Source of the DNA: Anthopleura xanthogrammica
Lineage: Eukaryota; Cnidaria; Anthozoa; Actiniaria; Actiniidae
Direction of reading: 5' to 3'
Assembly: GCA_964019055.1 (NCBI GenBank)
Contig: OZ025210.1
Span: 12,722,832-12,786,831 of the forward strand
DNA: 64,000 bases
Under the pieces are notes generated by a model, which worked only from the letters and a program-made list of their open reading frames with translations, made no database searches and had not been told where the DNA came from. This document shows, piece by piece, positions 32,047 to 43,758 of the stretch (position 1 is its first letter; each line of letters begins with the position of its first letter). The translations under genes and the position numbers were made by a program.

Positions 32047-32496
32047 ATGGCTTCCAACAAATCGCTTTTACTCAGCCATATAAAGACTTTTCACGAAGAT
32101 CAATCTACGGCAATCAGAAATGCCGTAATCATTCTGATAGTGTTTGGTTTAGAAGCGATCGTCACTTCGGAGAAGCTGTTCAAGTGTCCCAGTGTTAAGG
32201 CTATATTGCTTACGGATGGATGTTCATCTTTGGTCCAGGATTCATCTTGCTTTTGGTTGCACTGGCTTTGAACGACAATTTCAAGAATGACGTCCGAGGT
32301 TGTTGCCACAACGAGAAGGCAATGCTCTCTTGTTGCATGTGTCCAAGATAGGTGGGGTGGTGTAAAGTTGGGGGAAAGTTGTGTTCTACAGCCTTTTTGC
32401 AGGCTGTTTGTGGGTGTTCTGGGCGTTCTTTCAGCGCGAGTACTACACATGTGCTGTGCTGGGAGACAAGGAAGAACGGCTAGCCAACAGCACGTA
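32047..32496 (+). pseudogene. CALHM-family pseudogene, copy B
   Basis: The ATG at 32047 opens a frame with the CALHM start (TM1 ending IVTSEKLFKCPS). The frame is lost just after 32190, and the next frame continues AYGWMFIFGPGFILLL to CCMCPR and a TAG at about 32349-32351. A third frame from about 32380 carries the TM3 end WVFWAFFQREYYTCAVLG and stops near 32496. So at least two frameshifts, one stop and loss of TM4 and the C-terminus separate it from a working gene. It lies head-to-head with copy A, about 740 bp apart. Gene identity is clear from the ordered fragments; a role as RNA cannot be excluded but is not supported. Confidence 0.88.
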
Positions 32497-34216
32497 GGCA
32501 TTTTGTACTACGCATGCGCACGAAAATCAATTTAAATGATAATTACCGCTGGCATGCAGACGCATAAATGTAGGCAAACAACAAGGGCATTTGAATAAGA
32601 GGGTTTATTGTGGCACTGCTTCGCGAAGCAGTACCACTATGCTATCGAGCGATGTCCGTGAGTAAGTAAACTTTACACAGGAACCCCAAATATCAAAAAA
32701 GATGTCAACCGAAACGATCAATACCTTCTCGGATCTTCTCGAAAACTATAATAAAGTTCGGAACTCTTCGATTTAGAAATATCTTGGTTACAACATGTCT
32801 ATGCAAGGAACATGGGCTGATCATATCATAATACAAGCTGTGGCCGACGCAATAAATTTAAAGATTCATACAATCGAACCAAATTAAAATTATTCTGAAA
32901 AGACCTTGGTTGAAGCACAAAATGCAGTACAAAGTGTACCTCCTCCTATCGGAAGATCGCTAGCCTCCTGCGCAGCCGCTGTGAGGCGCTTCCGGGAATG
33001 ACGGGATCCGGAAGCGCCTCACAGCGGCTGCGCAGGAGGCTAAAGATCGCTAGATAACTGAGGTTTGAAAGTGGAACTGATTTTAAAAATTAAGTATAAT
33101 TTAGCGCGATTTCCATTTATACCATTTATGTATGGTTTTATCTTCATATTCCACTATATTTCACCTAATACAAAACATATAAACGACATCTTATCGACGC
33201 ATCCAAAACTCACGAAATGGACATCAAGTACAAATTTCTATAACACTATAAATCCCATTACTAGCAGTGCCACTGACATGCGCTTTATAAGCGCTATTTT
33301 TTGGGTGGCTTTTTACATCGTAATCCTTGTATATAAATATTAAATATATCGAAAGGGCATCGAGAGAAGGTTGTGGAATATGTAGAAGTCCTTTAAACGT
33401 CAAGATTTCTAAAAAATTGCATCGTAACTCGACAATTAGACAGCGATTTCAGTGTAGTTGAGTCTCAATCAGGATGATACATTTGCAAGCTTTGCTGGTC
33501 AGGAACCAACACAAATACACTACAAAAAGATCAAATAATGGAAAATATTTTACAACATAAAAGAGTTTTAATTCAGTTAAATACATCAGAGAGTTATAAA
33601 ACTATTTTGAAAGTTTTTGAGTGATTTTTTTGTAGTACGAAAGAAAAATACCTATAACGTCAATACCATGTTTCTATCATGTCATACCTTCGATAGAGCA
33701 GGTTTTTAGTCGAAACTGGTAAAACATGCGCTTAGTGTTGATGGGATAGCAAGACCCAAGTATCTAGTATGTGCCGCGAAATTTTAATCGTTGCGCGTAT
33801 GACGTCACTGGCGGACCAAAAATGCGGAACTTTAAAGCATCTTCCCGGTCTCGTATCAAAATAAAATTTTGACAATGAACTGTACTTGAGTCAATTCAAG
33901 CTGTCAACCTGATGAAACGGCTCATGCACTGGCAACTACCACCGGAAACCCTTCAAGCTGTCAACCTGATGAAACGGGTCATGCACTGGCGACTTCCACA
34001 GGAAACCCAACACTTAATATTCAAACATTTTAAATTGGCTTTATTATATTTTTGACTGTTGAAAGAGCAACTTAAGATTTGTTTTGGAAACAATTATAGC
34101 TGTCTAGGGCCAGCAATTGCTTTTATTTTTTCCCCTAAGAAACAAATTAACCGTGACGAATTGTACGGCTCTTCCGCACTACATTACATTGCGTCATTAG
34201 TATGTAGATCTAGCCT
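32497..34216. other. Spacer between CALHM copies B and C
   Basis: No gene seen. It includes the 82-bp hairpin element (32961-33042) and a near-identical direct duplication of about 58 bp beginning TTCAAGCTGTCAACCTGATG at 33895 and 33953. The latter belongs to the 5' flank of the CALHM tandem unit (compare 41448). Confidence 0.5.
32961..33042. mobile_element. 82-bp near-perfect hairpin MITE with 8-bp target-site duplication
   Basis: The arms of about 35 bp start TAGCCTCCTGCGCAGCCGCT and pair with AGCGGCTGCGCAGGAGGCTA around a spacer of about 11 bp. The direct repeat AAGATCGC is present on both sides (32953-32960 and 33043-33050). An 8-bp TSD with short TIRs fits hAT-type elements. GC-rich against an AT-rich background. 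Confidence 0.9.
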
Positions 34217-34218
34217 TA

Positions 34219-34372
34219 TAGACCCTTTAAATAAATCCTACAATGCTTTATTTTCCGCGTTTGACGTCAAATTTATTCTTTTCAATTTTATTCAAAGGAA
34301 CGAATTTCAAAAGAATAAATTTGACGTCAAACGCGGAAAATAAAGCATTGTAGGATTTATTAAAAGGGTCTA
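34219..34372. mobile_element. Palindromic TA-target MITE in the 5' flank of CALHM copy C
   Basis: Arms of about 63 bp beginning TAGACCCTTTAAATAAATCC pair with the right arm ending AAAAGGGTCTA; the spacer is about 25 bp. Paralogous units read CTTATCAGAGTAG straight through at this point (for example 41733), whereas copy C reads CTTA-element-TAAGAGTGG. The insertion is therefore seen directly as a filled site at a TA. It ends about 87 bp upstream of the start codon. Confidence 0.9.
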
Positions 34373-34458
34373 TAAGAGTGGTTTCAGTCTGCATACTTCC
34401 GCAAAGCACGCCAGAACTCGCTTTCTTGATTACCACTCCCTTTGAAATATAAATCGAG

Positions 34459-35512
34459 ATGGCTAACAAGCTTGGCGTCTTAGACACTGCCAAAAATTTC
34501 ATCAACAATAACACACCAAGTCTGCGGAATACTATTGCCACTTTGCTCGTGCTCGGCATTCAAGTTCTAATCACAACTGAAGATCTTTTCAAATGTCCAG
34601 CCAAAGGGAACGTTACTTATGGCTGCATGTTCATCTTCATGCCAGCCTTGGTTCTGTTCGTGATATCGTTGCTGCTGAGCGACAGCTTCAAAAAGGCGAC
34701 TCAGGGATGCTGTTACACTAAAAACCTAAGCCAGTGCTTGACCGAGGAGGTTCTTAAAGTTCTCTTTTACGGTTTAATGGTAGGCTTTTTGTGGATCTCT
34801 TGGGCACTCTTGCAGAAAGACTACTATACCTGTGTAGCGTTTGGAAGCAAGGATCAGATGAAGAATGCAACTGAAAAAAATAAAACCATCTTGGAAAAGC
34901 GTTACCAGAAAGCCCAGACACAATCTCAGATCTTTGGGTTTACCCTTCTCGTACTCATTGTTGGAATTCCATTGCTCTTCATAACCATAAGAAGATGCTG
35001 TTGCCTTCGACCTCCCACTTCAGGTCGAAGTCCCTACGATTACGAAAAACTAGAGGCAGAAGCGGCTGAGAAAAAGTTGGATGAAATAATCGAGGCATAT
35101 GCTAAAACCCAAGGTGAAGGCAAGGCCGAGAGGCACTTTGCACAGAACATCAAAGCAGAAAAGAGCGTTGCCGACATCCTCCGTGAAGCTCGCGCTGACC
35201 TCTCTAGCATCGAAGGTAACTACGATGCAACGGATCCCCTCGAAAAAAAACAAAAAAGTCCAAGCAGAAGCTTTCAAAGTTAAGTTCAAAGAAGAGGTTG
35301 AAGAGTTGGTCCAGAAAAGGGTTAATCTCACCTTAAAGGATAAGGCATTGAAGGAGTATGAAGGCAAAAACCCTTATGACTTCGTGGAAAAAGCCTACGA
35401 GTCGATGAAAAGCGAGTGCCCTCGAATCACTGGCAATCAGAGCAAGCCGTCCTATAAGCACATCGGAGAGAGAGGGGGAATTGAGATGGGTAAGCGTCAC
35501 GATGAAGCTTAA
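34459..35512 (+). pseudogene. CALHM-family channel, copy C (1-nt frameshift, internal deletion)
   Basis: The ATG at 34459 opens 274 codons with all four membrane segments (LFKCPAKG, KDYYTCVAFG, LLFITIRRCC). It shifts frame at an A-run near 35245-35258, where copy C has one more A than copies D1, D2 and E. The correct C-terminal frame resumes as QAEAFKVKFKEEVEELV and ends at 35512. The loop between TM2 and TM3 is also shorter: the DPAKQVARKYFPCSRPRW segment of D2 is replaced by a few residues. If the extra A is real, the protein loses its last ~80 residues and ends in an unrelated tail. The channel domain itself is intact, so a truncated channel is possible. A homopolymer sequencing error is the main alternative. 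Confidence 0.85.
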
Positions 35513-35909
35513 CTGAAGCAAAAAACACGACAGCAAGACTCGTTCCTTGCTTCCTTAGAACTGTCAAATGATAAATGGTAAAATAAAAACGTAATTTAAG
35601 AAAAAAGTAATAAAGGAAATGAGTAAAGGAGACAAGATACATAACTGATAATAGGTCTGAAGAACTGCTGGTTCATTGTAGACTCCTTTTAACGATTAAA
35701 ACTGTTATGCCAAAGGCATCAAGTGTCAAAAATAAGTTCAGTCAAGTAAGTTAAATGAACAAGAAGAAGTACAATAAAAACAGACAATAAACTGAAATAT
35801 TCACAAACAAGTTTGGCTCGTATTATCGGTAAAAAAAAACCACACTGCTCGATGGAATGAAACGAAACTACACAGTACTTTATGCTATCAAACTCACTCC
35901 TATCCACTA

Positions 35910-36652
35910 CACCTTTTGTTGTTCATTAGCAGAAAATGTACATTCATTTGTGCCAATAGTTGTATCAATAACGCTTAATGTACTTTCATCAACGCCACTA
36001 GTAACATCATCAGTAATGTCCTATGGCAAGTCCTTGCCTTCTAGGTTCGGCTCTGTTGTTCATCTCGAGTTGGATTTGTGGACGACTTATGTCTACTTTT
36101 ATCGTCGCTTTTAATGCAATTATTGCTTGTTCAACTATGTTCAAAAAAGGTTGACGTGTTTTTTCGAACACCTAAATCACATTTTTACGAATTGCACAGC
36201 ATATTTCTGAGACTGTTTTTAAAACACTAATGTTTGCTATTTTTATCTTATTGTTTATTTGAATCATGCAAATGTTTGTCGAAGCATGATAAAGAATATA
36301 ATATTAATTCTTTAATTATAATAATTATATATGTTAATCGTACTAATGCAATGAATGTTCACTTTTGGGTAAACGATTGTCAATAAAGCAACTGTTTCAT
36401 TGTCGATTCGTGTTATCGAAGTTTAACTGCGCGCTAAACAAAATGCATTCCATGCATACGAACGTTCAAACGCGCTATTGATTGTCCATTGATGCTGATG
36501 AATGGACACGGATATTCAAATATCGTTATTGAAAGTTGATTCGCGCTAAAGATGTTAGTACTTGTGGCGTTGATGAAAGTACATTAAGCGTTATTGATAC
36601 AACTATTGGCACAAATGAATGTACAGTTTCTGCTAATGAACAGCAAAAGATG
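35910..36652. mobile_element. 743-bp TIR element (Tc1/mariner-like, non-autonomous)
   Basis: Inverted termini CACCTTTTGTTGTTCATTAG (left) and CTAATGAACAGCAAAAGATG (right) extend for about 110 bp with few mismatches, and TA lies at both junctions (35908-35909, 36653-36654). The interior has no transposase frame but shares sequence with the nested element at 37397. It lies just downstream of CALHM copy C. Confidence 0.88.
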
Positions 36653-37396
36653 TAATTACACCTTTTCCGTTCATTTAGGCGAAATATACGTTCATTTACG
36701 CCATGGGTTGAAACAATAAGGCCAATATACGTTCAGATAATGCAATTTATTTTGTGTTGGCGTTCTTGATTGTAGAACGATGCTATAGAATGTCCGTTGA
36801 AAGTCATTACAAATACGACCATGAACTTCATTAACGCGAAAGAACGTTTGTATGCCATTTACATATGTATTGACTTTCAATGGCATACAACGGACATTCT
36901 ATAGCATCGTTCGACAATCAAGAACACCAACAACAAAAAAATCAATTGCATCATCTGACAATCATTCCTAAATAACAGAAATTCATTAACGCAATTTACA
37001 TAGAGATGAACAATCAATTGCATCTTCGTACAATCACTTGTTGCAAATGAACAATCAATAACGTGAAAAAACTGGAACAGCTTTAGTAACAATACACAAG
37101 GGAAATCAAATACTCAAGACAAAAGAAAAATAATACTTTATTTAATAGAGGCATACTTTATTGTTACTGAAGCTGTTCCAGTTGAGTGATAGTGACTAAT
37201 AGTCACTAAATAAAAACTATTAGGTAGTAACTATTTAGATTTTATTTCATGGACATAGTGAAGCACTCTATCCTAAAATGTCAAAAATTCCACTAAGATT
37301 AAAAGAACATTATCATTTAAATATCACGTTGCAGCATAATTATCCTGAAGCAGATATAAAAGGAAGAACAATTTTGAACAAACACTACAGAAAGTA

Positions 37397-37915
37397 CACC
37401 TTTTGCTATTCATTAGCAGAAAATGTACATTCATTTGTGCCAATAGTTGTATCAATAACGCTTAATGTACTTTCGTCGACGCCACAAGTAACATCATTAG
37501 CGCGGATCAACTTTCAATAACGATATTTGAATATGCGTTTACATTCATGAGTATCAATAGACAATCAATAGCGCGTTTGAACGTTTGTATGCGTGGAATG
37601 CATTTTCTTTTATATAGCGCGCAGTTAAACTTTGATAACACGAATCGACAAACAGTTGCATTTATTGACAATCGTTTACTCAAAAATGAACATTCATTAG
37701 TACGATTAACATAAGCATTGACAATTTATAAAGCGTTTGGACAATCATGGGCATCAATATTATATTCTTTATCATGCTTCGACAAACATTTGCATGATTC
37801 AAATAAACAATAAGATAAAAAAGGCAAACATTAGTGTTTTAAAAACAGTCTCAGAAATATGCTGTGCAATTCGTAAAAATGTGATTTAGGTGTTCGAAAA
37901 AACACGTCAACCTTC
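37397..37915. mobile_element. Nested relative of the 743-bp TIR element, flanked by 110-bp direct repeats
   Basis: From TA-CACCTTTTGCTATTCATTAG it matches the left end of the element at 35910. It then jumps to sequence matching the inverse of that element's right-middle part (AACACTAATG to AGGTGTTCGAAAAAACACGT). The host sequence TTCCACTAAGATTAAAAGAA to CAAACACTACAGAAAG is present on both sides, at 37288-37394 and at 38007-38112. The insertion is therefore bracketed by a 110-bp duplication, not a 2-bp TSD. Confidence 0.7.
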
Positions 37916-38126
37916 TTTTGTTTTTAGTTAAAGAAAAGAATGTGAGAAATTTGGGATAAAATGGCATGCGCACTGAAAACGATTCTGAAACTCCGAACTG
38001 GTTTATTCCACTAAGATTAAAAGAATATTTTCATTTATATATCACGCAGCATAATAATTTCCTGAAGTAGATATAAAAGGAAGAACAATTTTGAACAAAC
38101 ACTACAGAAAGTGACAGATATGTACA

Positions 38127-39130
38127 ATGCCGCCAAGAAACAGAATATCACTTGACCAACGAGAAGGAATTATCCGTGCGTTTGAAAATGACAACGAAGA
38201 TAATTAAATGGTTTCCGCTACTATAGGAGTGAACAGATCCACGGCAAGAGGTATAGTTGCGAGATACGTGCGAGAAGGGAGGATTGCAGAAAGACCGCGA
38301 GGAGGGGCAAACAATGTTCGAGTTGACGATGAAATGAGGGATTGCCTGGAAGGCATTTTAAATGAAAACTGCCTCATTACACTAGCACAGACAAACCAGG
38401 AATTAAGACGACGACTTCCACAAAAACATCTAATCCACGACCGTACAGTTGCAAGAACGCTAGAAGGAATGCTATACAGTGTAAAATTGGCAAGGCCTCT
38501 TCTAGCTGAAAGAAACCGCCCCGCGGACATCTTACAAAAATGAGTCGACTATACCAATTGATTCATGGGCCATGCTGTTGTTAGCCATAGTGTATTTGTG
38601 GATGAGTGCGGCTACAATATCTGGACTGCAAGAAGTCACGGAAGAGCTAGGACAGGAGAGAGAGCCTATCGACAGGTATGCTGTCAGCGAGGAAGAAATG
38701 TAACAGTTGCATTGGCAGTTTCACCAACCACTGGACTTGTATTCTATTCAGCATTTATCGGTGGAATGAATGGGCAAAAATTGAATGATTTTCTGGCGCA
38801 GACGAGCTCGCGACTGAATCTTGACCCCAATGAACAGGTGATTTTTATTTATGACATTGCGCCAGCCCACAATAATCCTGCCATTCCTGGTCCCAATATT
38901 CAGAACTAAGAAAATTGCCACCATACAGTCCGTTTCTAAACATTGTGGAACAAGCAATTAGTGCCTTAAAAGCAGCCACAAAAGCGGACATAAGTCGCCC
39001 AGAAGTACAAGAAGAGATGAACAATAGAGCAGAAGCAAGACGGCAAGGGATTGAATTAGGTACTGTAATTTCCGAACTCAGCTACTTCTACAAGCCCTCC
39101 AGAGAAACATCGGAAGCATCACGGCTGTAA
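38127..39130 (+). pseudogene. DDE transposase remnant (IS630/Tc1/mariner superfamily)
   Basis: The frame opens at ATG 38127 (MPPRNRISLDQREGIIRAFE) with a helix-turn-helix segment SATIGVNRSTARGIVARY. It is then interrupted by in-frame TAA 38205, TGA 38541 and TGA 38556. The catalytic core follows: FVDECGYNIW (first Asp), FIYDIAPAHNN (second Asp). After a frameshift near 38905 comes LPPYSPFLNIVEQAISALK (Glu). Order and spacing fit a DD(34)E-like core. With three stops and a frameshift it cannot encode an active enzyme. The two TGAs could derive from CGA and TGG by transitions, a common decay route. Confidence 0.9.
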
Positions 39131-40087
39131 AATGTGAACAATGTATAGATTTATGCAAACCTATTTACCAAGATGTCTAAATAACGAAGTAATTGAAGGA
39201 TAATCACTAATAAAACAAATTTGACATTTCTTTTTCCATAATTGATTGTCAATATTACTCCAATGATTGTTTTTTCACTTTATTGGTTGTTCATTTGCAA
39301 CGAGTGATTGTACGAAGATGCAATTGATTATTCATTTTTATGTAAATTGCGTTAATGAATTTCTGTTATTTAGGAATGATTGTCAGATGATGCAATTGAT
39401 TTTGTTTGGGCGTTCTTGATTGTCGAACGATGCTTATGAATGTCCGTTGTATGCCATTGAAAGTCAATACATATGTAAATGGCATAAAAACGTTCTTTTG
39501 CTTTAATAAAGTTCATGTTCGTATTAATGAACGTATATTAGCCTTATTGTTTCAACCCTTAGCGTGAAGGAATGTATATTTCGCCTCAATGAATAGCAAA
39601 AGGTGTATTACTCAAATTGTATGTTTGAATCTTGGTCCATAGTCTTGAGGTGCATGTTACTTCACTAACCGCTATGTTGGTTGACTTTGCAAAGCATTAC
39701 TCACTAAAATTCTCTTGTTATATTATCCAAGATGGCGTCTGTTTCTTAATTATTTACATCTCAAGGGATTTTGAGTCAGGTGGTCGCACCCCAAGAATTT
39801 TGTACTCGAGTCCATGTTTTCCGAGTCCATTCCATTCCGTAATTTATTTTAGTCAATGACTCAGTCGACGGATCAATGAATCTTTATTTAGTACGATAAT
39901 TGCAAAGCAAAGTTAGGTTATATTATAAAAGTAACAGAATCTTGTTAATAGCACTATAAATAAATAAATAAAACATCGTCAAACTTGTCAATCAGGTATT
40001 TCCCATCTTTGAAGGTCGACAGGTCTCGCATCACTTGCAGACATTCGTCGACTTTGTCCTAAGGAGGACCCCCGCTTCGAAAGCCTG

Positions 40088-40280
40088 ATACCCAGGCTAG
40101 TTAATCATTCCTTCGTTTCGACCAATAGGAACGCGCGGCCTCTGGCGGCCGCGCTTACACGAAATCTATGGGATGAGTGCAATCTTCTTTCTTCCTCTCC
40201 CCCTCCCCCTCCCTCCTCCCTTTTCCCTCCTCCCCAATCTCCCAGCCCCCAGAGCCGCCACGCAGGCTAGGTAGATATTT
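40088..40280. repeat. GC-rich repeat block of the CALHM unit (also 43453-43650 and 47735-47930)
   Basis: A GC-rich segment runs from GCCTGATACCCAGGCTAGTT through GCGCGGCCTCTGGCGGCCGC and a CCCTCC tract to GCCGCCACGCAGGCTAGG. It interrupts the convergent minus-strand frame in units 2-4 and is absent from the last partial unit at 52,235. It is therefore probably an insertion or replacement in the ancestor of units 2-4. Nature unknown. Confidence 0.6.
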
Positions 40281-41811
40281 GTTTCCATAGCTCAAAATGC
40301 ACTTGCCGAGAGAACACTGCATGGAATCTACCCCTAAACCTTACCTAACCCATTCTCGTAACCAGAGCCTTCTCAGCTTTCTATAAACGAAAGATCGTAG
40401 GCTCTGCGCAACCCTAAAAATCTATCAAATTTCATTGGCTGTTGAAAATAACATAGCAACTAGCTCTGATTGGTTAATAGGATAAACAAACATACCACCG
40501 GAAACCAAGCAAGCCAAATCAACGAAGACGTGTATGAGGCTCTAGTTCAGCAGTACCAATGCACGTTTGACAGTATCAGAACCGAGGCGAAAAGACAAAG
40601 ATAAGCCAAAGATGCTACTACTAAGAGATAATGACGGCATGGATCGAAACGACTGGGCTGTAGCTCAAAAAGCAAAGGAAGTAATTTTCTCAGGACATTT
40701 ACTTTAAACAATAATTTCGAATACCAGCTAGAAACATTTGAAGAAAGTTTAAAATTAAGCTAAAATTCAGTATTTTCTTAGCTAAATATATATAAATGAA
40801 CCGAAAATCGTTCTCAAACGACAACAACAAAAACACATACAACAATTTTTTTATAAGTTCTAATATTTATTATTTTTTAAACTTTGACAAAAGATTGCTT
40901 TTTACCTGTTGTTGTAAGAAATTCAAAGAAACTTATAGAGTCCCGTGCAAAATTTTTTTTTTTTTTTACTGTTGAAGTTCAAAACGTGTATAGTTCTTTA
41001 ATTTTGAAGGTTCTTATGCGGTTTTGAGCGGGTTTTGTGCGCGCGCACATCGTGGGCTCAAATTGAGCGTTCGATCAAAAGCTAAATCTGCAGTCAAAGT
41101 GAAATCCGAAAACTAAACTGCAGTTGCACCGGATGTACTGAACTTGTAAAATCAAAACTTTGGCAACAATGGCCACATTTCTACCAAAGAAAACGAATTA
41201 TTCATCCGGATCCAGCGAATGATTCGACTGGACAGAAATATTCTTGTTGTTTTAGCGGGTTATTGCTTGATTTTGAGTAAACTATTCATGAAGATTCAGA
41301 CTGAAGATGTAAGAATTGTATGATGATAATAATGCTTTAAGCGGCGTCTCAGCTACGCTTCGTGTTTCTCTACGACTTCTTTCTTGCTCTACAGCTCTCA
41401 GTTTGCTTAAGAAAGTCGTAACTTCGACTGTACTTGAGACTGTGAATTCAAGCTGTCAACCTGATGAAACGGGTCATGCACTGGCGACTACCACAGGAAA
41501 CCCAACACTTATAAAACTCAACCGTTTTAAATTGGCTTTATTATATTTTTGACTGTAGAAAGAGCAACTTAAAATTTGTTTTAGAAACAATTATAGCTGT
41601 CTAGGGCCAGCAAATGCTTTTGTTTGGTTTAGATAAGTTTATTTTTTCCCCTAAGAATGAAACGTGACGAATTGCACGGCTCTTCATGAGCACTACATTA
41701 CATTGCAGGTCATTAGTATGTAGATCTAGCCTTATCAGAGTAGTTTCAGTCTGCATACTTCTACAAAGCACGGACTCAATTTCTTGATTACCGCTCCCTT
41801 TGAAATATAAA

Positions 41812-42873
41812 TCGAGATGGCTAAAGACTCTGCGAAATATTATTGCCACTTTGTTCGTGTTCGGCTTTCAAGCTCTGGTCACAACTGCAGATCTTTTCAA
41901 ATGTCCAGCCAAGGGGAACGTTACTTATGGCTGCATATTCATATTCATGCCAGCCTTGGTTCTGTTCCTGATGTCGTTGCTGCTGAGCGAGAGCTTCAAA
42001 AAGGCGACTCAGGGATGCTGTTATACTATAGACCCAGCGAAGCAGGTTGCGAGGAAGTATTTCCCTTGCAGTCGTCCAAGATGGTGCTTGAACGAGGAGG
42101 TTCTTAAAGTTCTTTTTTACAGTTTAATGGTAGGCTTTTTGTGGATCTTTTGGGCACTCTTGCAGAAAGACTACTATACCTGTGCAGTGTTTGGAAGCGA
42201 GGATCAGGTGAAGAATGCAACTGGAAAAAACAAAACCATCTTGGAAGAGCGTTACCAGAAAACCCAGACAGAATCTCAGATCTTTGGGTTTACCCTTCTC
42301 GTACTCATTCTTGGAATTCCATTGCTCTTCATAACCATAAAAAGATGCTGTTACCTTCGACCTTTCACTTCAGTTCCGAGTCTTTACGATTACGAAAAAC
42401 TAGAGGCAGAAGCGGCTGAGGGGAAGTTGAAGAAAAAAATCGAGGGATATGCTACAACCCAAGGTGAAGGCAAGGCCGAGAGGCACTTTGCACAGAACAT
42501 CAAAGCAGAAAAGAGCGTTGCCGACATCCTCCGTGAAGCTCGCGCTGACCTCTCTAGCTTCGAAGGTTACTCCGATGCAACGGATCCCCTCGAAGAAAAC
42601 AAAAAACTGCAAGCGAAAGCTTTCAAAGTTAAGTTCAATGCAGCAGTTGAAGAGTTGGTCAAGGGAAGGGTTGATCTCACCTTCAAGGATAAGGCATGGA
42701 AAGAGTATGAAGACGATGACCCTTATGACTTCGTGGAAAATGTCTACGAGTCGATCAGCAGCGAGTACCCTCGAATCACTGGCGATCAGAGCAAGCCGTA
42801 CAAGAGTGACAATTACAAGCACATCGGAAAGAGAGAGGAAATTGAGATGGGTGAGCGTCACGATGAAGCTTAA
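41812..42873 (+). pseudogene. CALHM-family channel, copy D1 (53-bp N-terminal deletion)
   Basis: It is almost identical to copy D2, but after ATGGCTAAAGAC (41818) 53 bp present in D2 are missing. The break lies at a 2-bp AC microhomology. The original ATG is therefore out of frame with the channel, and the remaining frame (RNIIATLFVFGFQALVTTAD onward, all four membrane segments, to the stop at 42871-42873) has no ATG at its front; the first in-frame Met lies inside TM2. The rest has no lesions, which points to a very recent loss. Translation from a non-AUG or internal codon could yield an N-terminally altered channel, but nothing in the sequence supports this. Confidence 0.85.
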
Positions 42874-43758
42874 CTGAAGCAAAAAACACAACAGTAAGAT
42901 TCGTTCCTTGCTTCCTTAGAACTGTCAAATGATAAATGGTAAAATAAAAACGTAATTTAAGGAAGAAGTAATCATTACTATAGGAAATGAGTTAAGGAGA
43001 CACATACATAAATGATAATAGGTCTAAAGAACACATGGTTCATTGTAGACTCCTTTTAACGATTAAAATTGTTATGCCAAAGGCATCAACTATCAAAAAT
43101 AAGTTCAGTCATGTAAGTTAAATGAACAAGAAGAAGTACAATAAAAACAGACAATAAACTAAAATCTAGAATTTTGTTCTCGAGTCCATGTTTCCGAGTC
43201 CATTCCATTCCGTATTTTATTTTAGTCAATGACTCGACGGGTCAATGAATCATTATTTAGTGCGATAATTGCAAAGCAAAGTTAGGTTATATTATAAAAG
43301 TAACAGAATCTTGTTAATAGTACTATAAATAAATAAATAAAACATCGTCAAACTTGTCAATCAGGTATTTCCCATCTTTGAAGGTCGACAGGTCTCGCAT
43401 CACTTGCAGACAATCGTCGACTTTGTCCTAAGGAGGACCCCCGCTTCGAAAGCCTGATACTCAGGCTAGTTAATCATTCCTTCGTTTCGACCAATAGGAA
43501 CGCGCGGCCTCTGGCGGCCGCGCTTACACGAAAATCTAGGGGATGGGTGCAATCTCCTTTCTTCCTTTCCCCCTCCCCCTCCCCCTCCCTCCTCCCTTTT
43601 CCCTCCTCCCCAATCTCCCAGCCCCTAGAGCCGCCACGCAGGCTAGGTAGATATTTGTTTCCATAGCCCAAAATGCGCTTGCCGAGAGAAGACTGGAATC
43701 TACCCCTAAACCTTACCTAACCCATTCTCGTAACCAGAGCCTTCTCAGCTTTCTATAA

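Larger units (their letters stand above)
36659..39605 (+). mobile_element. 2.95-kb Tc1/mariner/IS630-like transposon with degraded transposase
   Basis: The termini CACCTTTTCCGTTCATTTAG and TTCGCCTCAATGAATAGCAA plus AAGGTG are inverted. TA lies on both sides (36657-36658, 39606-39607). Inverted similarity runs more than 350 bp inward from each end and is built of repeated TTCATT/ATCAAT words. The element contains a transposase remnant (38127-39130) and a second related element nested near 37397. It begins 6 bp after the element at 35910-36652. Confidence 0.88.

Noticed and set aside
40610..40710. Short conserved frames NEDVYEALVQQY and MLLLRDNDGMDRN in each unit
   Set aside because: Conservation is explained by recent duplication of the whole unit; no splice or domain evidence.
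42400..42891. 163-codon minus-strand frames opposite each CALHM copy (42400, 46683, 50961)
   Set aside because: They mirror the CALHM coding strand, differ only as the CALHM sequence differs, and carry no signature; overlap is a by-product of codon bias.
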